From positions 124,001-188,000 of the forward strand of contig NZ_JAJGQH010000002.1 in assembly GCF_020783655.1 (NCBI RefSeq): a stretch of DNA of 64,000 nt, written 5' to 3'. Positions 51,225 through 61,347 of this stretch are shown here, in pieces (positions within the stretch are counted from its first letter, which is position 1; every line of letters begins with the position of its first letter). The position numbers were made by a program, and so were the translations under genes. Under the pieces are notes generated by a model. It was not told the origin of the DNA. It was given only the letters and a program-made list of their open reading frames with translations, and did no database searches. This stretch comes from Xanthomonas melonis. Lineage in GTDB: Bacteria > Pseudomonadota > Gammaproteobacteria > Xanthomonadales > Xanthomonadaceae.

Positions 51225-52606
51225 CCGATGTGCTTCCCACTGCCCTGGCCGCGTTGCTGGCGGCGCGGCTTGGCCCCGATGGCTGGTTGACCGGCGACGA
51301 CGCGCGGCGCCGCTATGGCGAGGACGATTCGCGCCGCTGGGCGCTGCCCGCCGCCGTCGCCTTGCCGCGCGATACCGAGGATGTGGTGGCGATCGTGCAG
51401 GCCTGTCGCGCGCATGGCGTGCCGATCGTGGCGCGCGGTGCCGGCACCGGCACCACCGGCGCGGCGGTGCCGTTTTCCGGCGGCGTGGTGCTCTCGATGG
51501 CGCGTATGAATCGCATCGTGGCCTTGCGCCCGGAAGACCGCTGCGCGGTGGTGCAGCCTGGCGTGCTCAATGGCGATCTGCAGCAGGCCCTGCAACCGCA
51601 TGGCCTGTTCTGGCCGCCGGATCCGTCCAGCGCGGAGATCTGCAGTATCGGCGGCAATCTGTCGACCAACGCCGGCGGCCCGCGCGCGGTGAAGTACGGC
51701 GCCACCCGCGACAACGTACTCGGCCTTGTCGCCGTCACCGGCAGCGGCGAAGTCATCCGCTGCGGCGGGGCGTACACCAAGAATTCCACCGGCTACGACC
51801 TCACCCATCTGCTGGTCGGCAGCGAGGGCACCCTGGCGATCATCGTCGAAGCGACCTTGAAGCTGACCCCGCGCGCGGTGGCACAAGCCGGGCTGCGCGC
51901 CTTGTACCGCGATGCGGCCAGCGCCGCGGCTGCGGTATCGCGACTGATGGCGCAACCGACCACGCCGACCATGCTGGAATTCATGGATGCCAGCGCGATC
52001 GCGCTGCTGCGTCGCAATGGCAGCGACGTGCCCGAGGCCGGCGCGATGCTGTTGATCGAAGCCGATGGCGATCACGACACCCTGCCCTATGAGTTGCAGG
52101 CGCTGCACGACGCGGCCGATGGCGAGGGCGTGCTGAGCCTGGACATCGCCGCCGACGGCAGTGCCCGCGACAAGCTGTGGGCCGCACGCCGTGCGTTATC
52201 GCCGGCACTGCGCACCATCAAGCCCGGCAAGATCAATGAAGACGTGGTGGTGCCGGTCTCGCGCATTCCCGAACTAGTGACCGGCGTGGAAGCACTGGCG
52301 GCGGAATTCGCACTGCCGATCGTCGCCTTCGGCCATGCCGGCAATGGCAACCTGCACGTCAACATCATGTACGACCCGGCCGACGCCGACGAAGACGCCC
52401 GTGCGCACGCTGCCTTGCCGCGGCTGTTTGCCCTGGTCCTGGCGCTGGAAGGCACCCTCTCCGGCGAGCACGGCATCGGCGTGGCCAAGCGCGATTTCAT
52501 GACCCAGGCCTTCAGTCCCGCCACGTTGTCAGCCATGCGCGCGATCAAGGCGGCGCTGGATCCGGATGGGATCCTCAATCCGGGCAAAGTGTTGCCGGAC
52601 GCCTAG
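51221..52606 (+). CDS. FAD-linked oxidase (GlcD / D-lactate dehydrogenase type)
   Basis: 461 residues from ATG 51221, overlapping the DUF457 gene by ATGA. The N-terminal PCMH-type FAD domain has PIVARGAGTGTTGAAVPFSG, VVQPGVLNGDLQQALQPHGL, PPDPSSAEICSIGGNLSTNA and STGYDLTHLLVGSEGTLAII. The C-terminal cap carries PIVAFGHAGNGNLHVNIMYD and EHGIGVAKRDFM, with the active-site histidine region, ending DPDGILNPGKVLPDA. Such flavoproteins oxidise D-2-hydroxy acids such as D-lactate or glycolate. Substrate not determined. It converges with kdpE, 13 bases apart. Confidence 0.9.
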   Translation: MTDVLPTALAALLAARLGPDGWLTGDDARRRYGEDDSRRWALPAAVALPRDTEDVVAIVQACRAHGVPIVARGAGTGTTGAAVPFSGGVVLSMARMNRIVALRPEDRCAVVQPGVLNGDLQQALQPHGLFWPPDPSSAEICSIGGNLSTNAGGPRAVKYGATRDNVLGLVAVTGSGEVIRCGGAYTKNSTGYDLTHLLVGSEGTLAIIVEATLKLTPRAVAQAGLRALYRDAASAAAAVSRLMAQPTTPTMLEFMDASAIALLRRNGSDVPEAGAMLLIEADGDHDTLPYELQALHDAADGEGVLSLDIAADGSARDKLWAARRALSPALRTIKPGKINEDVVVPVSRIPELVTGVEALAAEFALPIVAFGHAGNGNLHVNIMYDPADADEDARAHAALPRLFALVLALEGTLSGEHGIGVAKRDFMTQAFSPATLSAMRAIKAALDPDGILNPGKVLPDA

Positions 52607-52619
52607 CGACAGGCTCGCC

Positions 52620-53336
52620 TCAACGCGCCACCCCGATAAACCGCAGTCCCACCCCCGGCTCGGTGACGATGTAGTGCGGGGCGGCGGCATCGTCGTGCAG
52701 TTTCTGGCGCAGTTTGCCGACCAGGATGCGCAGGTAATGGGTGTCTTCTTCGTGGGTGGGGCCCCACACTTCGCGCAGTAATTGCGGCTGCGTCACCACG
52801 CGGCCGGCGTGCTTGAGCAGCAGCGCGAGCAAGGCGTACTCCTTGCGGCTGAGCGGCACCGCTTCGCCATCGAGGGTGACTTCGCGCAGGCCCAGGTGGA
52901 TATGCAGGCGGCCATCGTCGAACACGCTTTCTTCCACCGTGCTGCCGGCGCCTGCCTGGCGCAGCAACGCGCGGATGCGTGCCATCAGTTCCTGCACGCC
53001 GAAGGGTTTGGTGACGTAGTCGTTGGCGCCGGCGTCGAGTGCGGCGACCTTTTCGGCTTCGCCCGCGCGCACGGTGAGCATGATCACCGGCACGCCGGAC
53101 CACTGACGGATCTCGCGCAGCACCTCGTGGCCGTCGCGATCGGGCAGGCCGATGTCCAGCACCACCAGCTCGGCGCCCTGCCCGGCCAGCATGGCCAGCC
53201 CCTCTTCGGCGGTGCCGGCCTGCAGCACGCGGTAGCCTTGCGCGCGCAGGCTGATGTCGAGAAAACGGCGGATCTGCGGCTCGTCGTCGACGATCAGCAC
53301 GCGGGCGGGCGGGATGGCAGCGGGGTCAGTCGGCAT
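52620..53336 (-). CDS. kdpE: Response regulator KdpE
   Basis: 238 residues from ATG 53336; earlier in-frame codons lie inside kdpD. An N-terminal receiver (ARVLIVDDEPQIRRFLDISL, phospho-acceptor region ELVVLDIGLPDRDGHEVLRE, VTKPF lysine) is joined to an OmpR-type winged helix (LSRKEYALLALLLKHAGRVV, LLREVWGPTHEEDTHYLRIL). It activates kdpFABC under potassium limitation or osmotic stress after phosphorylation by KdpD. The start overlaps the kdpD stop by 11 bases. Confidence 0.95.
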   Translation of the reverse strand: MPTDPAAIPPARVLIVDDEPQIRRFLDISLRAQGYRVLQAGTAEEGLAMLAGQGAELVVLDIGLPDRDGHEVLREIRQWSGVPVIMLTVRAGEAEKVAALDAGANDYVTKPFGVQELMARIRALLRQAGAGSTVEESVFDDGRLHIHLGLREVTLDGEAVPLSRKEYALLALLLKHAGRVVTQPQLLREVWGPTHEEDTHYLRILVGKLRQKLHDDAAAPHYIVTEPGVGLRFIGVAR

Positions 53337-55986
53337 CGGGGCGTGGTGGCGCGGCAGGAACGAGCAGCGGCAGCGTAATGCGGATCGTGGTGCCCTGGCC
53401 ATGCATGCCGGCCAGTGCCTGCACACTGCCCCCGTGCGCGCCGATCATGCCCTGGCAGATGGCAAGGCCCAAGCCGGTGCCGTTGCGCCCGCGGTCGCCA
53501 CGTTCCACGCTGTAGAACATGTCGAAGATGCGCGCGCGCTCGTCTTCGGGAATGCCCGGGCCCTGGTCGCCGATGTCGATCTGCAAGGCTCCACTGCGCA
53601 GCTGCGCATGCACGCTGACCGCCGCTTCCGGCGGAGAGAATTTGGCCGCGTTCTCCAGCACGTTGAAGATGGCCTGTTCGACCAGCGCCGGGTGCACCCA
53701 GATCGCCGGCAGGTCGGCAGCCAGGTCCAGCTGCAGGCGCACCTCGGGCTGGTAGCGCTGCAACCGGCGCGTGGCAGAGCCGATCAATTCGTCCACGCCG
53801 ATCCAGTCGCGATTCAAGGTCAGCCCGGTGTGGCCGAGCCGGGTCATGTCGAGCAGGTTCTGGATGTAGCGGTCCAGCCGCTCGCCCTCGAGCTGGATGG
53901 TGTCGAGCAGACTGTGGCGGTCGTGCGCGTCCATCGCATCGCCGTAGCTGGCCAGGCTGCTGGCCGAACCGATCATCGAGGCCAGCGGCGAGCGCAGGTC
54001 GTGCGACACCGACGACAGCAACGCCGAGCGCAGGCGCTCGGTTTCGCCACTGACGCGTGCGCCTTCCAGATCGGCGACCAGGCGCGTGCGCAGCGCCGCC
54101 TGGCCGATGTCTTCCACCATCGCTTCGGCCAGCCGGCGTTGCTCAAGGCCAGGCCGTTGCGCGGCCTGTCGAAAGCGCAGCGCAGCCACGCCCAGCGTGC
54201 CGCGTTCGTGGCGCACCGGCAGGCACCACCACTGCGCCCCGGCCAGGGTATCGGTAAAGCGGCCGGCCGGCTGACCGTGGCGCTGGGTCCACTCTGCCGC
54301 GCTGCGGTCCAGCGCACCGAACCCGGGCGGCGCCTCGCTCTCGCGCTGCTCCAGGCGCAGCCAGACGTCGGCATCCAGCGCGGTGGCCAGCGCGCGACGG
54401 CCCGCTTCCAGCACCTGGCCCAGATCGGCAGCAGTGCTGAGCTGGCGGGCCAGCGCCTGCAAGGCGTTGGCGTGCGCATTGGCGGCGCGCAAGGCCAACA
54501 CCTGGCTGCGCAGACGCGAGGCCAGCCGCCCGGCCACCAATGCGGCGATCAGGAACAGGCATACCGTCACCACGCCCTGTCGCGCGCTGATGTGCAGGGT
54601 GAAACGCGGCTCGATGAAGAAGAAGTTGTAGGCGACAAAACTCAGCAGCGCAGCGATCACTGCGGCTGCCATACGCGTGCGCGAGGCCACCAGCACCACA
54701 GCGACAATGAACACCATCGACAGGTCGTCGATGTCGGTCCAGCGTTGCAGCAACCACGCCACGCCGACCGCGCCGGCCGCGGCGATCGCCGCAAAGGCCA
54801 GGTCGTAGCGTTGCAGCCACTGGCGCGGGTTACGCCAGCGCTGACGCGCACGTGCGCGCGCATCGGCGGAGCTGACGATGACCAGTTCGTAATGCGCGCC
54901 ACGCTGCAGCAATTGCTGGGTCAGCGTGCGGTTGAACATGCGCGCCAACGGACGTTCGCGGGTACGCCCCAGCACCAGGGTGGAAACGCCGTTCTGCGAA
55001 GCGAAATCCAGCAGTGCCTCGGCGACGTTGGCGCCGTGCAGCAGGGCGGTATCGCCGCCCAGCCGGCGCGCGAGGGCGAAGGCGCGATCGATCTCCAGCT
55101 GCCAGTCCGCATCGGCCACGGTGCGCGTCTGTACCGTGGCGACCGTCCACGGCGCATCGCGGCGCTCGGACAGCCGCCGCGCCACCCGCACCAGATACTC
55201 CGAACTGCCGCGGCCATCGATGGCCACCACCACCCGCCGACGCAACGCGGCGGTGCCCGGCAGGCCGCGCGCGCTCTGGGTGTCGCGCAGATCGCTGTCG
55301 ACACGATCGGCGGCGGTCTGCATCGCCAGCTCGCGCAACGCGGTGAGGTTGGACGGGGAGAAGAATGCCTGCAGCGCCTGCGTGGCCTGCTCGGGCAGAT
55401 ACACCTTGCCTTGCTGCAGGCGCTCGATCAGCTCGCGTGGCGGCAGGTCCACCAGCACGATGTCGCGCAGGCGGTCGAACACTGCATCGGGCACGGTTTC
55501 GGACACGCGCACGCCGGTGATGCGCAGCACGATGTCGTTGAGGCTTTCCAGATGCTGGATGTTGACCGTGGTGAAGACGTCGATGCCGGCATCCAGCAGC
55601 TCGACGATGTCCTGCCAGCGCCGCTCGTGGCGACTGCCCGGCACGTTGCGATGGGCCAGTTCGTCGATCAGGGCCAGATCGGGCTTGCGGGCCAGCAGCG
55701 CATCCAGATCGAGCTCTTCCAGTTCCCGCCCCTGATAGCTCACCCGCATGCGCGGCAACAGCGGCAGGCCGTCCAGCAGCGCGGCGGTTTCGCTGCGCCC
55801 ATGCGTCTCCACTACCCCGGCCACCACATCCACACCCTGGCGCAGCCGCTCGCGCGCGCGCGACAGCATTGCGTAGGTCTTGCCCACGCCCGGCGCCGCG
55901 CCGAGGAACACCGTCAGCCGCCCGCCGCGTTCGCGTTGCAGTTCGCCGATCAGGGCATCGGCGTGTTGGGTGCGGGCGTCGGACAT
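53326..55986 (-). CDS. kdpD: Potassium sensor histidine kinase KdpD
   Basis: 886 residues from ATG 55986. Order of parts: KdpD domain with Walker A FLGAAPGVGKTYAM (~27-40) and LALIDELAHRNVPGSRHERR; Usp-like domain (VVVAIDGRGSSEYLVRVARR, VSTLVLGRTRERPLAR); four membrane segments (~395-500); a GAF-like region; the H-box LLSSVSHDLRSPLASMIGSA; and ATPase boxes NVLENAAKFSPPEA, DQGPGIP and GTGLGLAICQGMIG. It senses K+ and controls KdpE. The frame is open upstream through a repeat array, but that is not needed. A 239-base repeat-rich gap lies before it. Confidence 0.95.
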   Translation of the reverse strand: MSDARTQHADALIGELQRERGGRLTVFLGAAPGVGKTYAMLSRARERLRQGVDVVAGVVETHGRSETAALLDGLPLLPRMRVSYQGRELEELDLDALLARKPDLALIDELAHRNVPGSRHERRWQDIVELLDAGIDVFTTVNIQHLESLNDIVLRITGVRVSETVPDAVFDRLRDIVLVDLPPRELIERLQQGKVYLPEQATQALQAFFSPSNLTALRELAMQTAADRVDSDLRDTQSARGLPGTAALRRRVVVAIDGRGSSEYLVRVARRLSERRDAPWTVATVQTRTVADADWQLEIDRAFALARRLGGDTALLHGANVAEALLDFASQNGVSTLVLGRTRERPLARMFNRTLTQQLLQRGAHYELVIVSSADARARARQRWRNPRQWLQRYDLAFAAIAAAGAVGVAWLLQRWTDIDDLSMVFIVAVVLVASRTRMAAAVIAALLSFVAYNFFFIEPRFTLHISARQGVVTVCLFLIAALVAGRLASRLRSQVLALRAANAHANALQALARQLSTAADLGQVLEAGRRALATALDADVWLRLEQRESEAPPGFGALDRSAAEWTQRHGQPAGRFTDTLAGAQWWCLPVRHERGTLGVAALRFRQAAQRPGLEQRRLAEAMVEDIGQAALRTRLVADLEGARVSGETERLRSALLSSVSHDLRSPLASMIGSASSLASYGDAMDAHDRHSLLDTIQLEGERLDRYIQNLLDMTRLGHTGLTLNRDWIGVDELIGSATRRLQRYQPEVRLQLDLAADLPAIWVHPALVEQAIFNVLENAAKFSPPEAAVSVHAQLRSGALQIDIGDQGPGIPEDERARIFDMFYSVERGDRGRNGTGLGLAICQGMIGAHGGSVQALAGMHGQGTTIRITLPLLVPAAPPRPDAD

Positions 55987-55989
55987 GGG

Positions 55990-56222
55990 GGCGGGGATTC
56001 GGGATTCGGGATTCGGGATTCGGGATTCGGGGTTGGGGATTGGGGGCGGGACCCGGGACCCGGGACCCGGGACCCGGGAAGCGTAGCGCGCAACGCTGCG
56101 CGATAACGGCGCTTGCCGTTCATGCCATCGGGGAGACACAACGCACAGGGCTGAGGTGCCCATGCTTTACCGGGTCCCGGGTCCCGGGTCCCGGGTCCCG
56201 GGTCCCGAGCCCCGAGCCCCGA
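55990..56222. repeat. Compound heptamer array (GGGATTC then GGGACCC) in the kdpC-kdpD gap
   Basis: First, five to six GGGATTC units and a short GGGATTGG run (55990-56045); then GGGACCC units (56045-56082). After an ~85-base spacer, a GGGTCCC array runs into CCCGAGC repeats (56167-56222). It fills almost all of the gap between kdpC and kdpD and joins two heptamer types in one place. Confidence 0.9.
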
Positions 56223-56225
56223 GAG

Positions 56226-56846
56226 TTACCGGTCCCTCGCAGCATCCAGCGCCAGATTCAGCGCCAGCACATTCACCCGTGGCTGCCCAAGCAGGCCGAA
56301 CTGCGGTTGTTCGGTGGCGGCCTGCAGTAGTGCGCTAACGCGTTGTTCCGGCCAGCCGCGGGCCGCGGCGATGCGGCGCACCTGGACCTGCGCGCCGGCC
56401 GGGCTCAGGTGCGGGTCCAGGCCGCTGCCGGACTGGGTCAGCAGTTCGCCGGGCACTGCCTCCGGTGCGATGCCGTCGCGTGCGGCGACCTCGGCACGGG
56501 TGCTGGCGATGCGAGCCTGCAGGTCGGGATTGGAACGCGCCTGGTTGCTGCCCGCCGCTGCAGTGGGATCGTATTTGGCCGCAGACGGGCGCGGCTGGAA
56601 GTAACGCGCATCGGTGAAAGGCTGCGCCACCAGCGCCGAGCCGACCACCTGCGCATCGGAACGCAGCAGCGAGCCGTGCGCCTGCGCCGGAAACAGCGCG
56701 CCGGTGATGCCGGTGGCAACCAGCGAATACATGAGACCCAGGCCGAGCAGCGTGAAGCCTGCAAGGCCGAGCGAGGCACGCAGAGCGCCCCCGTCACGCA
56801 ATGGCAGTGAAGCGAACATGGCAGTGTGTTTGGACGAAGTGGTCAT
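56226..56846 (-). CDS. kdpC: Potassium-transporting ATPase subunit KdpC
   Basis: 206 residues from ATG 56846, three bases after the kdpB stop. One N-terminal membrane segment (LGLAGFTLLGLGLMYSLVA) and a periplasmic part with family marks: GSLLRSDAQVVGSALVAQPF, YFQPRPSAAKYDPTAAAGSN, LTQSGSGLDPHLSPAGAQVQ, RIAAARGW and VNVLALNLALD. KdpC assists K+ affinity and complex assembly. The gap after it is filled by the compound heptamer array. Confidence 0.96.
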   Translation of the reverse strand: MTTSSKHTAMFASLPLRDGGALRASLGLAGFTLLGLGLMYSLVATGITGALFPAQAHGSLLRSDAQVVGSALVAQPFTDARYFQPRPSAAKYDPTAAAGSNQARSNPDLQARIASTRAEVAARDGIAPEAVPGELLTQSGSGLDPHLSPAGAQVQVRRIAAARGWPEQRVSALLQAATEQPQFGLLGQPRVNVLALNLALDAARDR

Positions 56847-56849
56847 GAC

Positions 56850-58898
<2,049 letters not shown>

Positions 58899-58910
58899 TG
58901 CTCAAAACTC

Positions 58911-60725
58911 TCAGGACGCCGCCAGGGCGAGATGTTCGGCGATAGGACCCAGCACCAGTGCGGGCATGAACTGCAGCACGGTCAGCACGAGCACGATCGC
59001 CATCAGGGTCAACGCAAAGGTGGGCGTTTCGACCTGCAGGCTACCGGCCGATTCCGGCGCACGCCGCTTCACGGCCATGCGCGCGGCCACCATCAACGGC
59101 AGGATCAATGCCGGGTACCGCCCCAGCGCCAGCACCACCGAACAGCTCAGATTCCACCAGTACGTGGCATCGCCCAGACCTTCGAAACCCGAGCCGTTGT
59201 TGGCAAACGCCGAGGTGTACTCGTAGAACACCTGGCTGATGCCATGGAAACCGGGATTGGAGTTGGCCGTGAACGCAGGCACCGCCAAGGTCACCGCAGT
59301 GAAGCCCAGCACCACCAGCGGCTGCAGCAGGATCAGCAGCGCCAGCAGCTGCACTTCGCGCGCTTCGATCTTGCGGCCGAACAACTCGGGCGTGCGCCCG
59401 GTCATCAGGCCGGCCAGAAACACGCTCAGCAACAGATACACCACGAACTGCTGCAGACCGCAGCCGATGCCGCCCCAGATGGCGTTGATCAGCATGTCGA
59501 CCAATGTGACCAGGCCACTCAGCGGCGCCAGCGAATCGTGCATCGCATTGACCGAGCCATTGGAGGTCTGCGTAGTCAACGCCGCCCACAATGCAGAGGC
59601 ATCTGCACCGATGCGCACTTCCTTGCCTTCCATCAAGGCCGGCGAGCTGGCACTGGCAGAATGCGCTTCGGACCACAGCAACAACGCCGTGGATGCCGCC
59701 GACATCGTCAACATGGTGCCGAACACCAGCGCAGTGAGTCGCTTGCGCCCAGTCAGATAGCCGACCATGAAGACCACACTCATCGGCAGTAACACGATGG
59801 CCAAGGTTTCCAGAAAATTGCTCAGCGGCGTGGGGTTTTCCAGCGCCACTGAACTGTTGGGGCCATACCAGCCACCACCGTTGGTGCCGAGCTGTTTCAC
59901 CGCCACCATCGCCGCCACCGGGCCTACCGGAATGGTCTGCTTGGGCATGCCTACACTGCCGTCCAACGGCGCTGCAGTTGCTGCGCCCTGCAACGTGGAT
60001 GGCACGCCCTGCCAGCCGAGCAACACCGTCCACAGCAGACACAGCGGCAACAGCACGCGCACGCTGGAGCGGATCACGTCGGCCCAGTAGTTGCCGACAT
60101 CGGCCTCGGGCAGCGCTTCCAGGCCGGAACCTGCCTGCTGGCGCGTCTGACGCGAAAGTTCAGGCCCCGGAATATCCGCCGCGATCGCCGCCGATTGCGC
60201 GTTCGCCGTCGTGTCCGATACCAGTGGGACAGCCGACACACGTGCGGCAGCTCGCCCACCGAACAGGGCACGCAGCGTCGCCACCGCCAGCGCCAGCCCC
60301 ATCATCGGCGTCACCACCTGCAGACCGACAATGCCGGTCATCTGCGACAGGTACGACAACTGCGATTGGCCCGAGTAGTGCTGCTGATTGGTGTTGGTGA
60401 GGAACGACACCATGGTATGCAGCGCGGTATCCCACCGCATGTTGGGAATGGCATCGGGGTTGAGCGGCAGCCACGCCTGGGTCATGAACACCACCCAGGT
60501 CAGCAGGCCGACCACCAGGTTGCTGATCAGGAACGCCATGGCATAACCGCGCCAGGACATGCCCTGCTGCGGGCGTGTGCCGAGCAGCGCGTACAGGGGC
60601 CGCTCGATCAGCCCGAACACGCCATCGCCGCGCATCGGAGCACCGCGCATCACCGCCGCCATGTACCGGCCCAGCGGCCACGCCAGCACGATGGCCAGCG
60701 CGTAAACAAGAAAGGTTTCAGTCAT
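58911..60725 (-). CDS. kdpA: Potassium-transporting ATPase subunit KdpA
   Basis: 604 residues from ATG 60725. It is the K+-selective channel-like subunit, with about ten membrane helices. Selectivity-filter-like repeats occur: SFLTNTNQQHYSGQSQLSYL, TNGGGWYGPNSS, STNS-type QVFYEYTSAFANNGSGFEGL. N-terminal EVTFLVYALAIVLAWPLGRY-type opening (MTETFLVYALAIVLAWPLGR). It follows kdpF by 15 bases and precedes kdpB by 12. Confidence 0.97.
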   Translation of the reverse strand: MTETFLVYALAIVLAWPLGRYMAAVMRGAPMRGDGVFGLIERPLYALLGTRPQQGMSWRGYAMAFLISNLVVGLLTWVVFMTQAWLPLNPDAIPNMRWDTALHTMVSFLTNTNQQHYSGQSQLSYLSQMTGIVGLQVVTPMMGLALAVATLRALFGGRAAARVSAVPLVSDTTANAQSAAIAADIPGPELSRQTRQQAGSGLEALPEADVGNYWADVIRSSVRVLLPLCLLWTVLLGWQGVPSTLQGAATAAPLDGSVGMPKQTIPVGPVAAMVAVKQLGTNGGGWYGPNSSVALENPTPLSNFLETLAIVLLPMSVVFMVGYLTGRKRLTALVFGTMLTMSAASTALLLWSEAHSASASSPALMEGKEVRIGADASALWAALTTQTSNGSVNAMHDSLAPLSGLVTLVDMLINAIWGGIGCGLQQFVVYLLLSVFLAGLMTGRTPELFGRKIEAREVQLLALLILLQPLVVLGFTAVTLAVPAFTANSNPGFHGISQVFYEYTSAFANNGSGFEGLGDATYWWNLSCSVVLALGRYPALILPLMVAARMAVKRRAPESAGSLQVETPTFALTLMAIVLVLTVLQFMPALVLGPIAEHLALAAS

Positions 60726-60740
60726 TGCAGCGCACTCGCA

Positions 60741-60833
60741 TCAGAAGTCTTCGGGCCGCAGCACCACGTACAACAGGTACGCAGCGGCCACGAGTACGGC
60801 CAGGCCGCACAGCAGGGACAACCAGGCAGGCAT
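60741..60833 (-). CDS. kdpF: Small membrane subunit KdpF
   Basis: 30 residues from ATG 60833: MPAWLSLLCGLAVLVAAAYL followed by LYVVLRPEDF. One membrane helix and the C-terminal LRPE(D/R)F ending are those of KdpF, the small stabilising subunit of the pump. It lies just before kdpA, as expected, and is too short for many automatic calls. Confidence 0.9.
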   Translation of the reverse strand: MPAWLSLLCGLAVLVAAAYLLYVVLRPEDF

Positions 60834-61347
60834 GTCGGCTACTCCCCGAAAGACGCGCGAGCGTGCGATGGACCGCCCGCAGCTGCAGGCAGTTGGGTGA
60901 TGACGACAGGGCAAGGCGCTGCCGCACCGCGCGCGCAACGCCGGTGGGGCAGACAAGTCAAGGGATGCATCGGAATCGTCCACGGCGGAACCGCTCCGCC
61001 AACCTGCGCAGTGTCTTCCCCGGCTGCGTAAAATCGCTACGGACCTGCGCTGGCCACCGCGTAAATTCCGCATAAATCACCCACTGCAGACGATCCCCGG
61101 GGACGATGGCCGGAGCTCGAAACCGATATGCGTGGGAATCATGATGACCTCGGCAGGAAGCGGCATCCCTGCGCTTCCACGCCTACGCTTCTGCTGTGGT
61201 CCTTGCCTGCACACCGTCGCGTGACCTTCCGCGGCATGGATGCCGCGTCAGCGCCGACAGGGACCTCACTTGCAGCGTGTTCCGCGATGGTGGCCGGCAA
61301 GAACCTGCAGCAAAGGCGCAGCACTGCGCCTGCAGAGCTGCAACGCC
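60834..61347. other. Intergenic region upstream of kdpF
   Basis: 514 bases between the start of the kdp operon and the end of the hydrolase gene on the same strand. It should contain the KdpE-dependent promoter; three ATTTA(C/T)GCG-type direct repeats at 61024-61077 are candidates and are annotated separately. No gene or RNA is supported in the rest. Confidence 0.45.
61024..61077 (-). promoter_or_regulatory. ATTTACGCGG-type direct repeats, candidate KdpE binding region
   Basis: On the minus strand ATTTATGCGGA (61077-61067) is directly followed by ATTTACGCGGT (61066-61056), and a third GATTTTACGCAG occurs at 61035-61024. They lie about 200-245 bases upstream of kdpF. KdpE is known to bind direct repeats upstream of kdp; the link here is inference. 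Confidence 0.35.

Noticed and set aside
53254..56106. Long plus-strand open frame opposite kdpD
   Set aside because: Antisense shadow of kdpD; no recognisable domain.
55987..56163. N-terminal extension of KdpD through the repeat array
   Set aside because: The frame is open only because the heptamers have no stops; MSDARTQHAD at 55986 is the normal KdpD start.
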